Part shown: in pieces, positions 1-5,924 of the stretch | How positions within the stretch are numbered: position 1 is the stretch's first letter | How the letters are laid out: each line of letters begins with the position of its first letter | Source of the DNA: an uncultured Bacteroidota bacterium | GTDB lineage: Bacteria; Bacteroidota; Bacteroidia; Chitinophagales; Chitinophagaceae | NCBI GenBank assembly: GCA_903906615.1 | Contig: CAIVKT010000099.1 | Span: forward strand, 1-5,924 | Direction: 5' to 3' | DNA length: 5,924 nt | The notes under the pieces: generated by a model | What the model saw: only the letters and a program-made list of their open reading frames with translations | Database searches by the model: none | Told to the model about the DNA's origin: nothing | Position numbers and translations under genes: made by a program

Positions 1-42
1 ATATTTAAGGTACAGGAGATCTGCCAACCCGGCTGAGAATGC

Positions 43-73
43 CATACCCGGCGACCCGAGATAAGCGGGTATG
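43..73. repeat. Inverted repeat, 8-bp perfect stem
   Basis: CATACCCG at 43-50 pairs exactly with CGGGTATG at 66-73 around a 15-base loop. No T run follows on the plus strand, where CCCCTATATATG comes next, so it is a poor intrinsic terminator. It overlaps the TAA at 62-64 that might end an upstream gene. It could be a weak end-of-gene structure, an operator-like site or chance. An 8-bp stem with a 15-base loop is only modest evidence. Confidence 0.4.
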
Positions 74-102
74 CCCCTATATATGATAACACCATTGTTG
101 CG

Positions 103-134
103 CTCCACACATTTTTCTACAACTCCACACATTT
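103..134. repeat. 12-bp direct repeat, start-to-start spacing 20 bp
   Basis: CTCCACACATTT occurs at 103-114 and again, identical, at 123-134. The starts are 20 bp apart, close to two turns of the DNA helix, so a protein bound to both copies would lie on one face. The pair lies 141-172 bases upstream of the ATG at 275. Such spacing is compatible with an activator or repressor site, but no regulator family is recognised and the function is inference. Confidence 0.6.
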
Positions 135-274
135 GCACCGGGCATTTTTTGCAGTATGATTTTACTTTTATGAACTTCAACCTCTTACTGATTATCTAAA
201 AATCATGAGTAAAACGGCACAGTTTTTTTAGGTAGGTAGTGTACATTTTTTATACCATCTAAATCTTAAAAACT

Positions 275-1381
275 ATGTCAGAAAACATGAAGAGGCAAGG
301 CAATTCGCGCCAGGACGGCGAGTGGAATGAGCTAACAGATCGCAAGGATAGCTATGGCCAGAACAGTAGCTATAATGAAAACGCTGAAGACAACGAGCGC
401 GGCTGGGGCCAGCAGCAAAATACGGGCGGCAGGAGCAGCTATGGCGCTCAACAGGGCCGTAACTGGGAAGACCAGGAGCGTGGCAATAACGCAGGTTCTT
501 CTTATGGTGGCGGACGTGGCTACCAGGGCCGCAGCTACGACAGCGGGATCCAGTACAACTCCGGCTATGGCGGCAACCAATACGGCGGACAAAATAACCG
601 CGACTGGCAGGACAATGGCAACTGGCAGGGCGCGCAAAGCAACCAGCAATACGGCAGCAACTACGGCAGTGGCGGCAACCGGCGCAACGACCAGTATGGA
701 CAGGATGGCTGGCGCGAAGGCAGCAACTATAACCGCGGCGGCCAGTATAGCGGTGGTATGGGGAGCGGCAGCGGCTCGCAATACGCCGGCGGCGCTCAAA
801 GCCGGGGCTACAACCAGCGCGGATCTATGAACGAGAACAGCTATGGACGCGACAATAGCTACGGACAGGGTTCACAATATGGCAGCAGCACAGGCTACGG
901 CACCAACTATGGCGGCCAGCGCTATGGCAGCGCAGGCGACCAGGGCAGTACCAACAGCCAGTCATACGGCGGCTCTTCTTCTTCAGACTGGTCCTCAACC
1001 TCGCACAAAGGCAAGGGGCCTAAAGGCTACCAACGCTCCGATGAGCGCATACAGGAAGAGATCAATGACCGCCTCACTGATGATGCCAGCTTAGACGCTT
1101 CTGAAATTGAAGTGAGCGTAACAAGCGGAGAAGTGAAGCTGAGCGGTACAGTACAAAGCCGTGATGCGAAACGCCGCGCAGAAGATCTCGCCGAAGCTAT
1201 CTCGGGTGTATCTAATGTAGAGAACAGCATACGTGTAAAAACAAGCCAATCGCAGGATAAGAACAGCAATAGCAGCAATTCATCTTCTTCCGGCAGCTCC
1301 AAATCATCCAACAGCTCTTCCTCCACGCACGAGATGAACGGCCATAATGATAAGAGCAAACGCAGCGGCGCGTTAGCATAA
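275..1381 (+). CDS. BON domain protein with a long Tyr/Gly/Ser/Gln/Asn-rich disordered head
   Basis: The 368-residue product has three parts. Residues 1 to about 243 are low complexity, with 15 YG dipeptides (SYG, QYG, NYG, GYG types), 23 Tyr and 7 Trp up to residue 250, many Arg, Gly, Asn, Gln and Ser, and almost no Leu, Ile, Val or Phe. A lead-in (HKGKGPKGYQRSDERI, 244-259) runs into one BON domain at about 254-322, with the expected pattern of charged helix, GEVKLSGTV strand turn, KRRAEDLAE helix and GVSNVENSIRV end. A Ser/Asn tail fills 323-368. BON domains are small alpha-beta modules linked to phospholipid or envelope binding and osmotic stress, as in OsmY, but most have a signal peptide and none is visible here. 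Many bacteria carry proteins with this lead-in plus BON behind a Gly-rich head; their role is not established as far as I know. The ATG follows an A-rich leader (AAATCTTAAAAACT) typical of Bacteroidota. The BON call is firm; any condensate or stress role is inference. Confidence 0.9.
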   Translation: MSENMKRQGNSRQDGEWNELTDRKDSYGQNSSYNENAEDNERGWGQQQNTGGRSSYGAQQGRNWEDQERGNNAGSSYGGGRGYQGRSYDSGIQYNSGYGGNQYGGQNNRDWQDNGNWQGAQSNQQYGSNYGSGGNRRNDQYGQDGWREGSNYNRGGQYSGGMGSGSGSQYAGGAQSRGYNQRGSMNENSYGRDNSYGQGSQYGSSTGYGTNYGGQRYGSAGDQGSTNSQSYGGSSSSDWSSTSHKGKGPKGYQRSDERIQEEINDRLTDDASLDASEIEVSVTSGEVKLSGTVQSRDAKRRAEDLAEAISGVSNVENSIRVKTSQSQDKNSNSSNSSSSGSSKSSNSSSSTHEMNGHNDKSKRSGALA

Positions 1382-1407
1382 AGAAAAAGAGGACCAAACC
1401 TATAAAG

Positions 1408-1439
1408 TAAAACCCCGGCTCACCCGGGGTTTTATTTTT
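1408..1439. terminator. Bidirectional intrinsic terminator between convergent genes
   Basis: TAAAACCCCGG at 1408-1418 pairs with CCGGGGTTTTA at 1424-1434, an 11-bp perfect stem with a 5-base loop (CTCAC). On the plus strand the stem runs into a T-rich tract to 1439, ending the BON gene. Read on the minus strand the far arm is also T-rich (TTTTACTTTATA), so it can serve the S8 protease gene whose stop is at 1444-1446. The convergent stop codons lie 62 bases apart with this hairpin between them. Confidence 0.85.
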
Positions 1440-1443
1440 GGCT

Positions 1444-3696
1444 TTATTCCACCATCATCTTGATCACATTGTAGCCATCCTTCGAGGCTACCTTTGTGAA
1501 GTAGACACCTTTTGCGAGTGCCGGCAACGCAAACTGGCTGCTGTTGAGCCCCTTGCTCACTACCCATTGCTTTGTACTGATGACCTTACCCGTCACATCC
1601 AGCACCTGCACCGTAAGCTGTTCATTGAGTTGCGCAGTATAGTCTATACTGAAGCTGCCCTTGTTCGGGTTAGGATAAAGTATGCAATCCATAGGCAGCA
1701 TATGCTCGCTGGCCACACTTACCGTGCTCACAATATAGCTTATAGCCTGGTAGGCATTGATCTTGCCATGCCCCCAGGTGTTAGTGCCGGTAGCAGGCAG
1801 CGCGCCTGTGTACACATCTTTTATAGCTGTGGCGTTAATGATGTTCTTGGCCTCGTCGGGCGTTAGCGCGGGATTTACCTGCAGCATCATACCCACTATG
1901 CCGGCCACACAGGGCGATGCCATAGAAGTGCCTGCCAGCATAGCATACTTATGCACCCTGCCACCCACTGCATCAGTATCGGCCTTCACTATTGATGAAT
2001 AGTTGGTGCCGCCAACGTTGTAAGAAGTATCATAAGAGCTTACCGCCGATGCGAGTGCAAAACCCGGCGCCGTAATATCCGGCTTTATCCGGCCATCTTC
2101 TGTGGGGCCAAAGCTGGAGAACGGCGCTATACGGCCATGCGCAGCACCTGGATAATGAAGTGGAACACCACCGATATTGGTAAAGGCGGTTTTGGAAGTA
2201 TAAGCCCCCACAGTGATCGCGGAGCGGGTACAGCCAATGTCCGATACCGTCATTACCGCATCGCCCGATACTGCCCACGGATAGCCCAGCTTCTTGAAGT
2301 AGCCATAGTAGCCCTCGGGCGGCAGCACATAGCCTTCCCACATATTCACGGTGCCGCCGGTAGCCTTCGTGGTCATACATATATTGTCATGTACCCTGCT
2401 GCTGATCTTTACAGACGCATGTGGCTTGCCGTTGTATTCGTACAGCACCATAGATAGATTGATCACACAGCTATCATGGTTTGACCCAATAAGGTAAAAC
2501 GTGCGGCTGGTATCTGAAAGGCAAATGAAGCCTGTAGAATCAATAGCTGCGGTAGTATCGTACAGTTTAAAGTTGATGCAAAATGTCTTGCCCGTATCGC
2601 CCCATACATCTACCCAGGTGTTCTGGTTATTACTGTCCAGCAAAGGGGAGAAGGTAACGAAGGTGCTTACTGTGGTATCCGTGGGCGTAAAGGTTTTGCC
2701 GAGGTGCACGGTGTCTTCGCCATTGTTGCCTGCCGCGCATACAAATATTTTGCCCGCGCCTGTAAGCGCATCGCACGACTGGTTGAACAACGAATTGCCA
2801 TCGTGCGGGCCCAGTGTGCTGCCCCAGCTCAGGTTCACCACCGCAGGCTCGCCTATTGATGTTGCGTAGTTGAAGAGGTAATTAGTACCATCTATAATAT
2901 CCGATTCCCCGGCCACTGTCCATTCTGCTGGGGCAGGCATAATGCCCACCATGGCTATATCGCTCTCAAAAGCCATACCCCTGAATTTGCTGTTGGCATT
3001 GCTGCCATAGCCCGAACCTGCCGCTATACCCGTAACATGCGACCCGTGCGACAGTATAGCCGTATCGTAGCCGCGCGCCCTTATGGCATCTGTATCGGTC
3101 AGTTCATTGCCGTAGGCAAAGCCTGTGGGCGGCGTGCCGGCTATCTTTTGCGTCCATATCCTTTTTATGCGGTAGGCGCTGTGCGTGGTATCGTACATAG
3201 TGGGGTGGCCCAGGTCGAAGCCCGCATCCACAATGCCCACCAGCACATTCTTGCCCGTAACCGTCATAGGCAGGTTGATGCCCTGCTGCGCCGAGTCGGC
3301 ATGGGTTTGTTTGCGTGCCGAGTCCAGCAGCGGGAACACCGGCTGGTCCAGGTCTATGAAAGTGATGCCGGTGGCAGTGGTAAACGCCACCACATTTTCC
3401 AGCGGCACCTGCACCGTCCATACATTGCCTGCGCGGGTACCTACATACACACCCAGCGCGCTCAGCCGCGCCTCGTCCACATCGGGTGCCACCTTTATAA
3501 ATGCGCTGATGTACGCCTTGCCGTTTATCTTCTTGTACACATAGTCGGGTACACGCGTGGTATAGCTTTTCTGGTCTTTGCACGCCTGCAGGTATTGCCG
3601 GGTAAAAGCCGAGAGGTGTGGCTTCTCCACATTATCCTGTGCAGTAGCGGCAGATAACGAGCATACCAATATGATCAAAGTGAGTATTGTCTTCAT
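1444..3696 (-). CDS. Secreted S8 (subtilisin-like) serine protease with T9SS type A sorting domain
   Basis: With the ATG at 3696-3694 the product is 750 residues. It opens with a Sec signal peptide (MKTILTLIILVCSLSAATAQ, cleavage near residue 19-20). A propeptide-like region covers about 60-130. The S8 domain follows (about 145-655): Asp157 in VGIVDAGFD, His217 in SHGSHVTGIAAG, oxyanion Asn324 in CAAGNNG and Ser591 in AGTSMASP, closing with GHGKINAYQAI. All catalytic residues are present, so it should be active. Asn to Ser spans 267 residues against 66 in subtilisin, meaning roughly 200 inserted residues, largely beta-rich. The last 78 residues, beginning LYPNPNKGSF and including LDVTGKV and LAKGVYF, match the T9SS C-terminal sorting domain, which is removed on export across the outer membrane. 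An ATG two codons upstream (3702) is equally possible. The frame opens further to a TTG at 3756, but that would put about 20 residues before the signal peptide. Substrate unknown. Confidence 0.93.
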   Translation of the reverse strand: MKTILTLIILVCSLSAATAQDNVEKPHLSAFTRQYLQACKDQKSYTTRVPDYVYKKINGKAYISAFIKVAPDVDEARLSALGVYVGTRAGNVWTVQVPLENVVAFTTATGITFIDLDQPVFPLLDSARKQTHADSAQQGINLPMTVTGKNVLVGIVDAGFDLGHPTMYDTTHSAYRIKRIWTQKIAGTPPTGFAYGNELTDTDAIRARGYDTAILSHGSHVTGIAAGSGYGSNANSKFRGMAFESDIAMVGIMPAPAEWTVAGESDIIDGTNYLFNYATSIGEPAVVNLSWGSTLGPHDGNSLFNQSCDALTGAGKIFVCAAGNNGEDTVHLGKTFTPTDTTVSTFVTFSPLLDSNNQNTWVDVWGDTGKTFCINFKLYDTTAAIDSTGFICLSDTSRTFYLIGSNHDSCVINLSMVLYEYNGKPHASVKISSRVHDNICMTTKATGGTVNMWEGYVLPPEGYYGYFKKLGYPWAVSGDAVMTVSDIGCTRSAITVGAYTSKTAFTNIGGVPLHYPGAAHGRIAPFSSFGPTEDGRIKPDITAPGFALASAVSSYDTSYNVGGTNYSSIVKADTDAVGGRVHKYAMLAGTSMASPCVAGIVGMMLQVNPALTPDEAKNIINATAIKDVYTGALPATGTNTWGHGKINAYQAISYIVSTVSVASEHMLPMDCILYPNPNKGSFSIDYTAQLNEQLTVQVLDVTGKVISTKQWVVSKGLNSSQFALPALAKGVYFTKVASKDGYNVIKMMVE

Positions 3697-3830
3697 GTTC
3701 ATTATGTAAAAATAAATGTTTTTTGGGGGAATGGAAGTATAAAAATTGTTGTCCAAGCATATTGCAGCTATTAAGCTTGATTGGCGATAGCACCGTTGAA
3801 ATCTCTGCTACTATTAAGCAGGCTGATGTG

Positions 3831-3871
3831 TAACAAACAAAAGCAGGCAAGCCACATAGCTTGCCTGCTTT
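3831..3871 (-). terminator. Intrinsic terminator of the upstream minus-strand protease gene
   Basis: AAAGCAGGCAAGC at 3840-3852 and GCTTGCCTGCTTT at 3859-3871 form a 13-bp perfect stem with a 6-base loop (CACATA). Read on the minus strand the stem is followed by a T-rich tract, TTGTTTGTTA, at 3840-3831. It begins about 20 bases after the stop codon at 3892-3894. It separates the two protease genes into different transcripts unless there is read-through. The remaining bases up to 3696 form the leader of the downstream protease; I see no convincing promoter there. Confidence 0.85.
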
Positions 3872-3891
3872 GCTAAATAATGATACTTGTG

Positions 3892-5924
3892 TCACTTCAG
3901 CACCGTTATCTTATGCACTTCTTTTATACCGCTGGCATCGCGTATCTGTAAGAAATACATGCCGGGATCAATATGGCTCACGTCTATATCCTTAGTGGTG
4001 CCTTGTTGCATGGATATACCTTGCTGCCTCGTTAGTGATCTTCCTGAAACATCGGACAGTGTAATGTCCGTAACGGTTTCTTTTGCTCCGTTATAAGCAA
4101 TATGCACCACATTGGCAGTGGGGTTTGGAAACACACTGTAAGAACTGATCTGTTTTATAACGGGCGTTTGCAAGATACTATTACTGCGCCTGCCACCTTC
4201 TGCCGGTGAGTCAATAGCAATGTTTACAGAATAAGACACGTTCCCATAAACAGTGCTGTCTTGCGTTAACTGCCTGAAATGCACCATCTGGCTTGCCGGT
4301 ACGTTTACAGGTGTAGAATTAAGCGCAAAAGAAACATCTATGTAGTAACCCATTCCCGTATCCAGCACTATATTATCAAGCTTTAGTGGAGTAGCAGGAT
4401 CGTACGTGACTGTATTCGAATTAGCATCCTTAGTTGCGTAATTGCCTTGATACCCTCCTGCCGCCCATGCGCTGAACAAGCCACTCTGCATCTGTAGTGA
4501 TACGGTCATATATTCAGATAGGTTACCTGCAAAATGCTTTTGTATATCCTTATCGGTAAGCATTTGTATACTGAACGTGCCGGGTACAGTACCTGCATTG
4601 CTCACATATACACGGTGGGTAACAGTATTCGTGCCCCTATGTCCGAGGTTTACCTCCTCCATATTCCTCGACACAATGTTGTTATTGTTCCTGATATTAG
4701 GAGATATGTATGGTAATTCAGTAAATGCCATGCCCAAGCGTGGCTTCAATGGCTCTTCTATTCTTGCAAGGCCACACACATCCATTACAGATGGTGCGCC
4801 CGCGTAACGCCTTGGGTTTACAGGATACCAGGGTATAGCAGTTACAAAAGTATCGCCGGGGTGCATAAGAGGGATGCTTACCGGTGCGCCACTTGTTATC
4901 TCCAAACCTGCTGGAAGAAAGCCGGTACCTGTGTCGGCTACTTCTGCTGATGTCCAGGAAGAAAGCCAGTGCTCGCCTGTTGATGACAGTGTCCAGTATA
5001 CGCGCAGCCTTGCGCTGTCTGCTATAGGGTAGTCTGCGCAGCCTACATTGCGCACACGGACATACATATAATTTGGATCGCCACCACTGAAATATTGTAC
5101 GTCTTCCGCATTGCGGTTGCCATCATTCAGTTGCCTGTTCCAAATGTCCGGACTCAGCCATATATTCCAGTCCCGTGAATCGACCCACCCCGAGGAATCA
5201 GGCTCACTGAGCATATCAGTATAAGAATCCCGCATGGCAAGATCATAAGATGAATCTGATCTTAAACTGATGCGCACAATGATGCTGGCTACCTTCTGTA
5301 TAGTAGAGTTGTCATACACACGCAGGTCGTAATAGGCCAGCCTGTCGCCAGTAGAAGCTATGATGGTAGGATTTGCCGAGCCGAAGTTGTTGAGTGTAGT
5401 GTTGTTGCCGGGTAGTGGCAGCCAGTTATAAGTATATGGACCAGTGCCATTATGCAGTATAGGCGATAGTTTCGGCTTCATGCTATCCATAGAGAAGCCA
5501 GGGGCGCATATGGTATTCAATCCCACACCTTCTATATAAAAGGTTTGTGTGGCAGGGTCGTTACAATCTAAATTTGCAGCTCCTGTATGGCGGATAGGAT
5601 CGTTCACTGCTTTCCCGGCATCTAACCTCCCTGCGCCCATACGTGGGGGCGATACCAGGTAGGCATTGTAAGGATTCAAGTACATACTATCATTAGCATT
5701 TATTTTCAGCTCGTACTCCAGTTGATATGGACTGAGGCAGGGCTTTGCAGAGAGCATAAGGCCAAGTGTGCCGGCCACCAGAGGGCTGGCATAAGATGTA
5801 CCCCAGCCGCAGTCGTGGCAATAATAGCGCGCCCAGTTAGTGCTATCTGGGTCAAAGTTGAGGCCACCCACACGTATAGCAGGGGCGCATATATCCACGC
5901 GTGGGTTATGCTGAAAATCATCTA
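3892..5924 (-). CDS. S8 (subtilisin-like) serine protease with T9SS type A sorting domain, 5' end cut by the window
   Basis: The frame is open from the right edge, giving 676 complete visible codons (first full codon 5922-5920 taken as residue 1). The start, signal peptide, catalytic Asp, His and oxyanion Asn lie outside. Visible order: end of the S8 domain (1 to about 108), with VDICAPAIRV at 9-18, catalytic Ser43 in GTSYASPLVAG (codon 5796-5794) and the closing GAGRLDAGKA; a PKD or SprB-like beta module around 118-220 (GTGPYTYNWLP at 159-169); a module at about 226-325 with DLAMRD, WLSPDIW, NYMYVRVRNVGC and RVYW, a pattern I recall from many Bacteroidota secreted proteins; further Ig-like beta sequence to about 570 (HRVYVSNAGTVPGTF near 437); and a T9SS tail at 594-676 starting SYSVFPNP, with SDVSGRSL and IDPGMYFLQI. 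Expected at the cell surface or outside. A GTG at 5898 is not the start, since it lies inside the catalytic domain. Substrate unknown. Confidence 0.92.
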   Translation of the reverse strand, partial: DDFQHNPRVDICAPAIRVGGLNFDPDSTNWARYYCHDCGWGTSYASPLVAGTLGLMLSAKPCLSPYQLEYELKINANDSMYLNPYNAYLVSPPRMGAGRLDAGKAVNDPIRHTGAANLDCNDPATQTFYIEGVGLNTICAPGFSMDSMKPKLSPILHNGTGPYTYNWLPLPGNNTTLNNFGSANPTIIASTGDRLAYYDLRVYDNSTIQKVASIIVRISLRSDSSYDLAMRDSYTDMLSEPDSSGWVDSRDWNIWLSPDIWNRQLNDGNRNAEDVQYFSGGDPNYMYVRVRNVGCADYPIADSARLRVYWTLSSTGEHWLSSWTSAEVADTGTGFLPAGLEITSGAPVSIPLMHPGDTFVTAIPWYPVNPRRYAGAPSVMDVCGLARIEEPLKPRLGMAFTELPYISPNIRNNNNIVSRNMEEVNLGHRGTNTVTHRVYVSNAGTVPGTFSIQMLTDKDIQKHFAGNLSEYMTVSLQMQSGLFSAWAAGGYQGNYATKDANSNTVTYDPATPLKLDNIVLDTGMGYYIDVSFALNSTPVNVPASQMVHFRQLTQDSTVYGNVSYSVNIAIDSPAEGGRRSNSILQTPVIKQISSYSVFPNPTANVVHIAYNGAKETVTDITLSDVSGRSLTRQQGISMQQGTTKDIDVSHIDPGMYFLQIRDASGIKEVHKITVLK

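Larger units (their letters stand above)
1..274. other. Upstream region without a defensible gene
   Basis: No complete gene is visible. On the plus strand one frame is open from base 2 to a TAA at 62-64 and could be the last 20 codons of a gene entering from the left. On the minus strand a frame starting at ATG 132-130 stays open for 44 codons to the left edge. Neither translation is recognisable and the two overlap, so at most one is real. The 3' half is AT-rich, with several T runs, and should hold the promoter of the gene at 275. The closest match to the Bacteroidota -7 element (TAnnTTTG) is TACATTTT at 242-249, but I see no matching -33 TTTG at the usual distance. I therefore do not call a promoter. 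Confidence 0.5.

Noticed and set aside
27..52. CTGAGA and ACCC near base 30 as a possible TPP riboswitch fragment
   Set aside because: The order and spacing do not fit the conserved core, and the second conserved arm (the GAUCUGG and GCGUAGGGA part) is absent.
205..231. Eight-codon frame ATG to TAG (MSKTAQFF) upstream of the BON gene, as a possible leader peptide
   Set aside because: It ends 43 bases before the real start, has no repeated regulatory codons, and no attenuator hairpin follows it. Chance is sufficient.
214..231. GGCAC element resembling the -24 half of a sigma-54 promoter
   Set aside because: The -12 GC half is missing; a T run stands in its place.
332..799. Antisense open frame of 155 codons under the BON gene, with an Ala/Val/Leu-rich membrane-like product
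   Set aside because: It is the complement of Gly/Ser/Asn/Tyr-rich codons (GGC, AGC, AAC, TAC), which read as Ala, Ala/Leu and Val on the other strand and rarely give stops. The sense frame has a clear BON domain and a start context.
354..830. Alternative plus-strand frame, Ala/Thr-rich, 158 codons
   Set aside because: Same compositional effect of the low-complexity head in a shifted frame; no domain, and it overlaps the confident gene.
3037..3657. Plus-strand frame of 206 codons opposite the complete S8 protease
   Set aside because: It lies opposite the propeptide and the Asp/His catalytic motifs of a fully intact protease; the translation is His/Arg-rich with no recognisable domain.
3697..3760. 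Promoter-like elements (TATGCTTG and TTGGACA on the minus strand) upstream of the complete S8 gene
   Set aside because: TATGCTTG has one mismatch to the Bacteroidota -7 element but lacks a TTG at the expected -33 distance; TTGGACA lacks a properly spaced partner.
3768..3819. Nine-base direct repeat CTATTAAGC at 3768 and 3811
   Set aside because: Short, AT-rich and widely spaced; not distinguishable from chance.

Overview
The window looks like a chromosomal segment from a Bacteroidota bacterium, most plausibly near Chitinophagaceae by style. Two minus-strand genes encode subtilisin-like (S8) proteases whose C-termini carry the type IX secretion system (T9SS) type A sorting domain, and that secretion system is restricted to this phylum. 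Start regions are A-rich and lack a clear Shine-Dalgarno sequence, also typical of the phylum. The genus-level placement is inference from style alone.

Layout: bases 1-274 hold no gene I can defend. They contain a small inverted repeat (43-73) and a 12-bp direct repeat (103-134) upstream of the first gene. Bases 275-1381 (+) encode a 368-residue protein with a long Tyr/Gly/Ser/Gln/Asn-rich disordered head, one BON domain and a Ser-rich tail, and with no signal peptide. A strong GC hairpin (1408-1434) sits between this gene and the convergent S8 protease at 1444-3696 (-). That protease has a signal peptide, a propeptide, a complete Asp/His/Ser triad, a large insertion and a T9SS tail. A 195-bp gap with a terminator hairpin (3840-3871) separates it from a second minus-strand S8 protease (3892 to the right edge). 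The second gene is cut by the window: only the catalytic-serine part, several beta-rich modules and the T9SS tail are visible.

The two proteases are neighbours on one strand and share an export route, but the terminator between them argues for separate transcripts. Both are expected to be secreted or attached to the cell surface and to degrade external protein. The BON protein is convergent to them and its lack of a signal peptide suggests the cytoplasm, so there is no clear functional link. I found no RNA gene, CRISPR array, transposon or defence system. The least ordinary item is the FUS-like low-complexity head of the BON protein.
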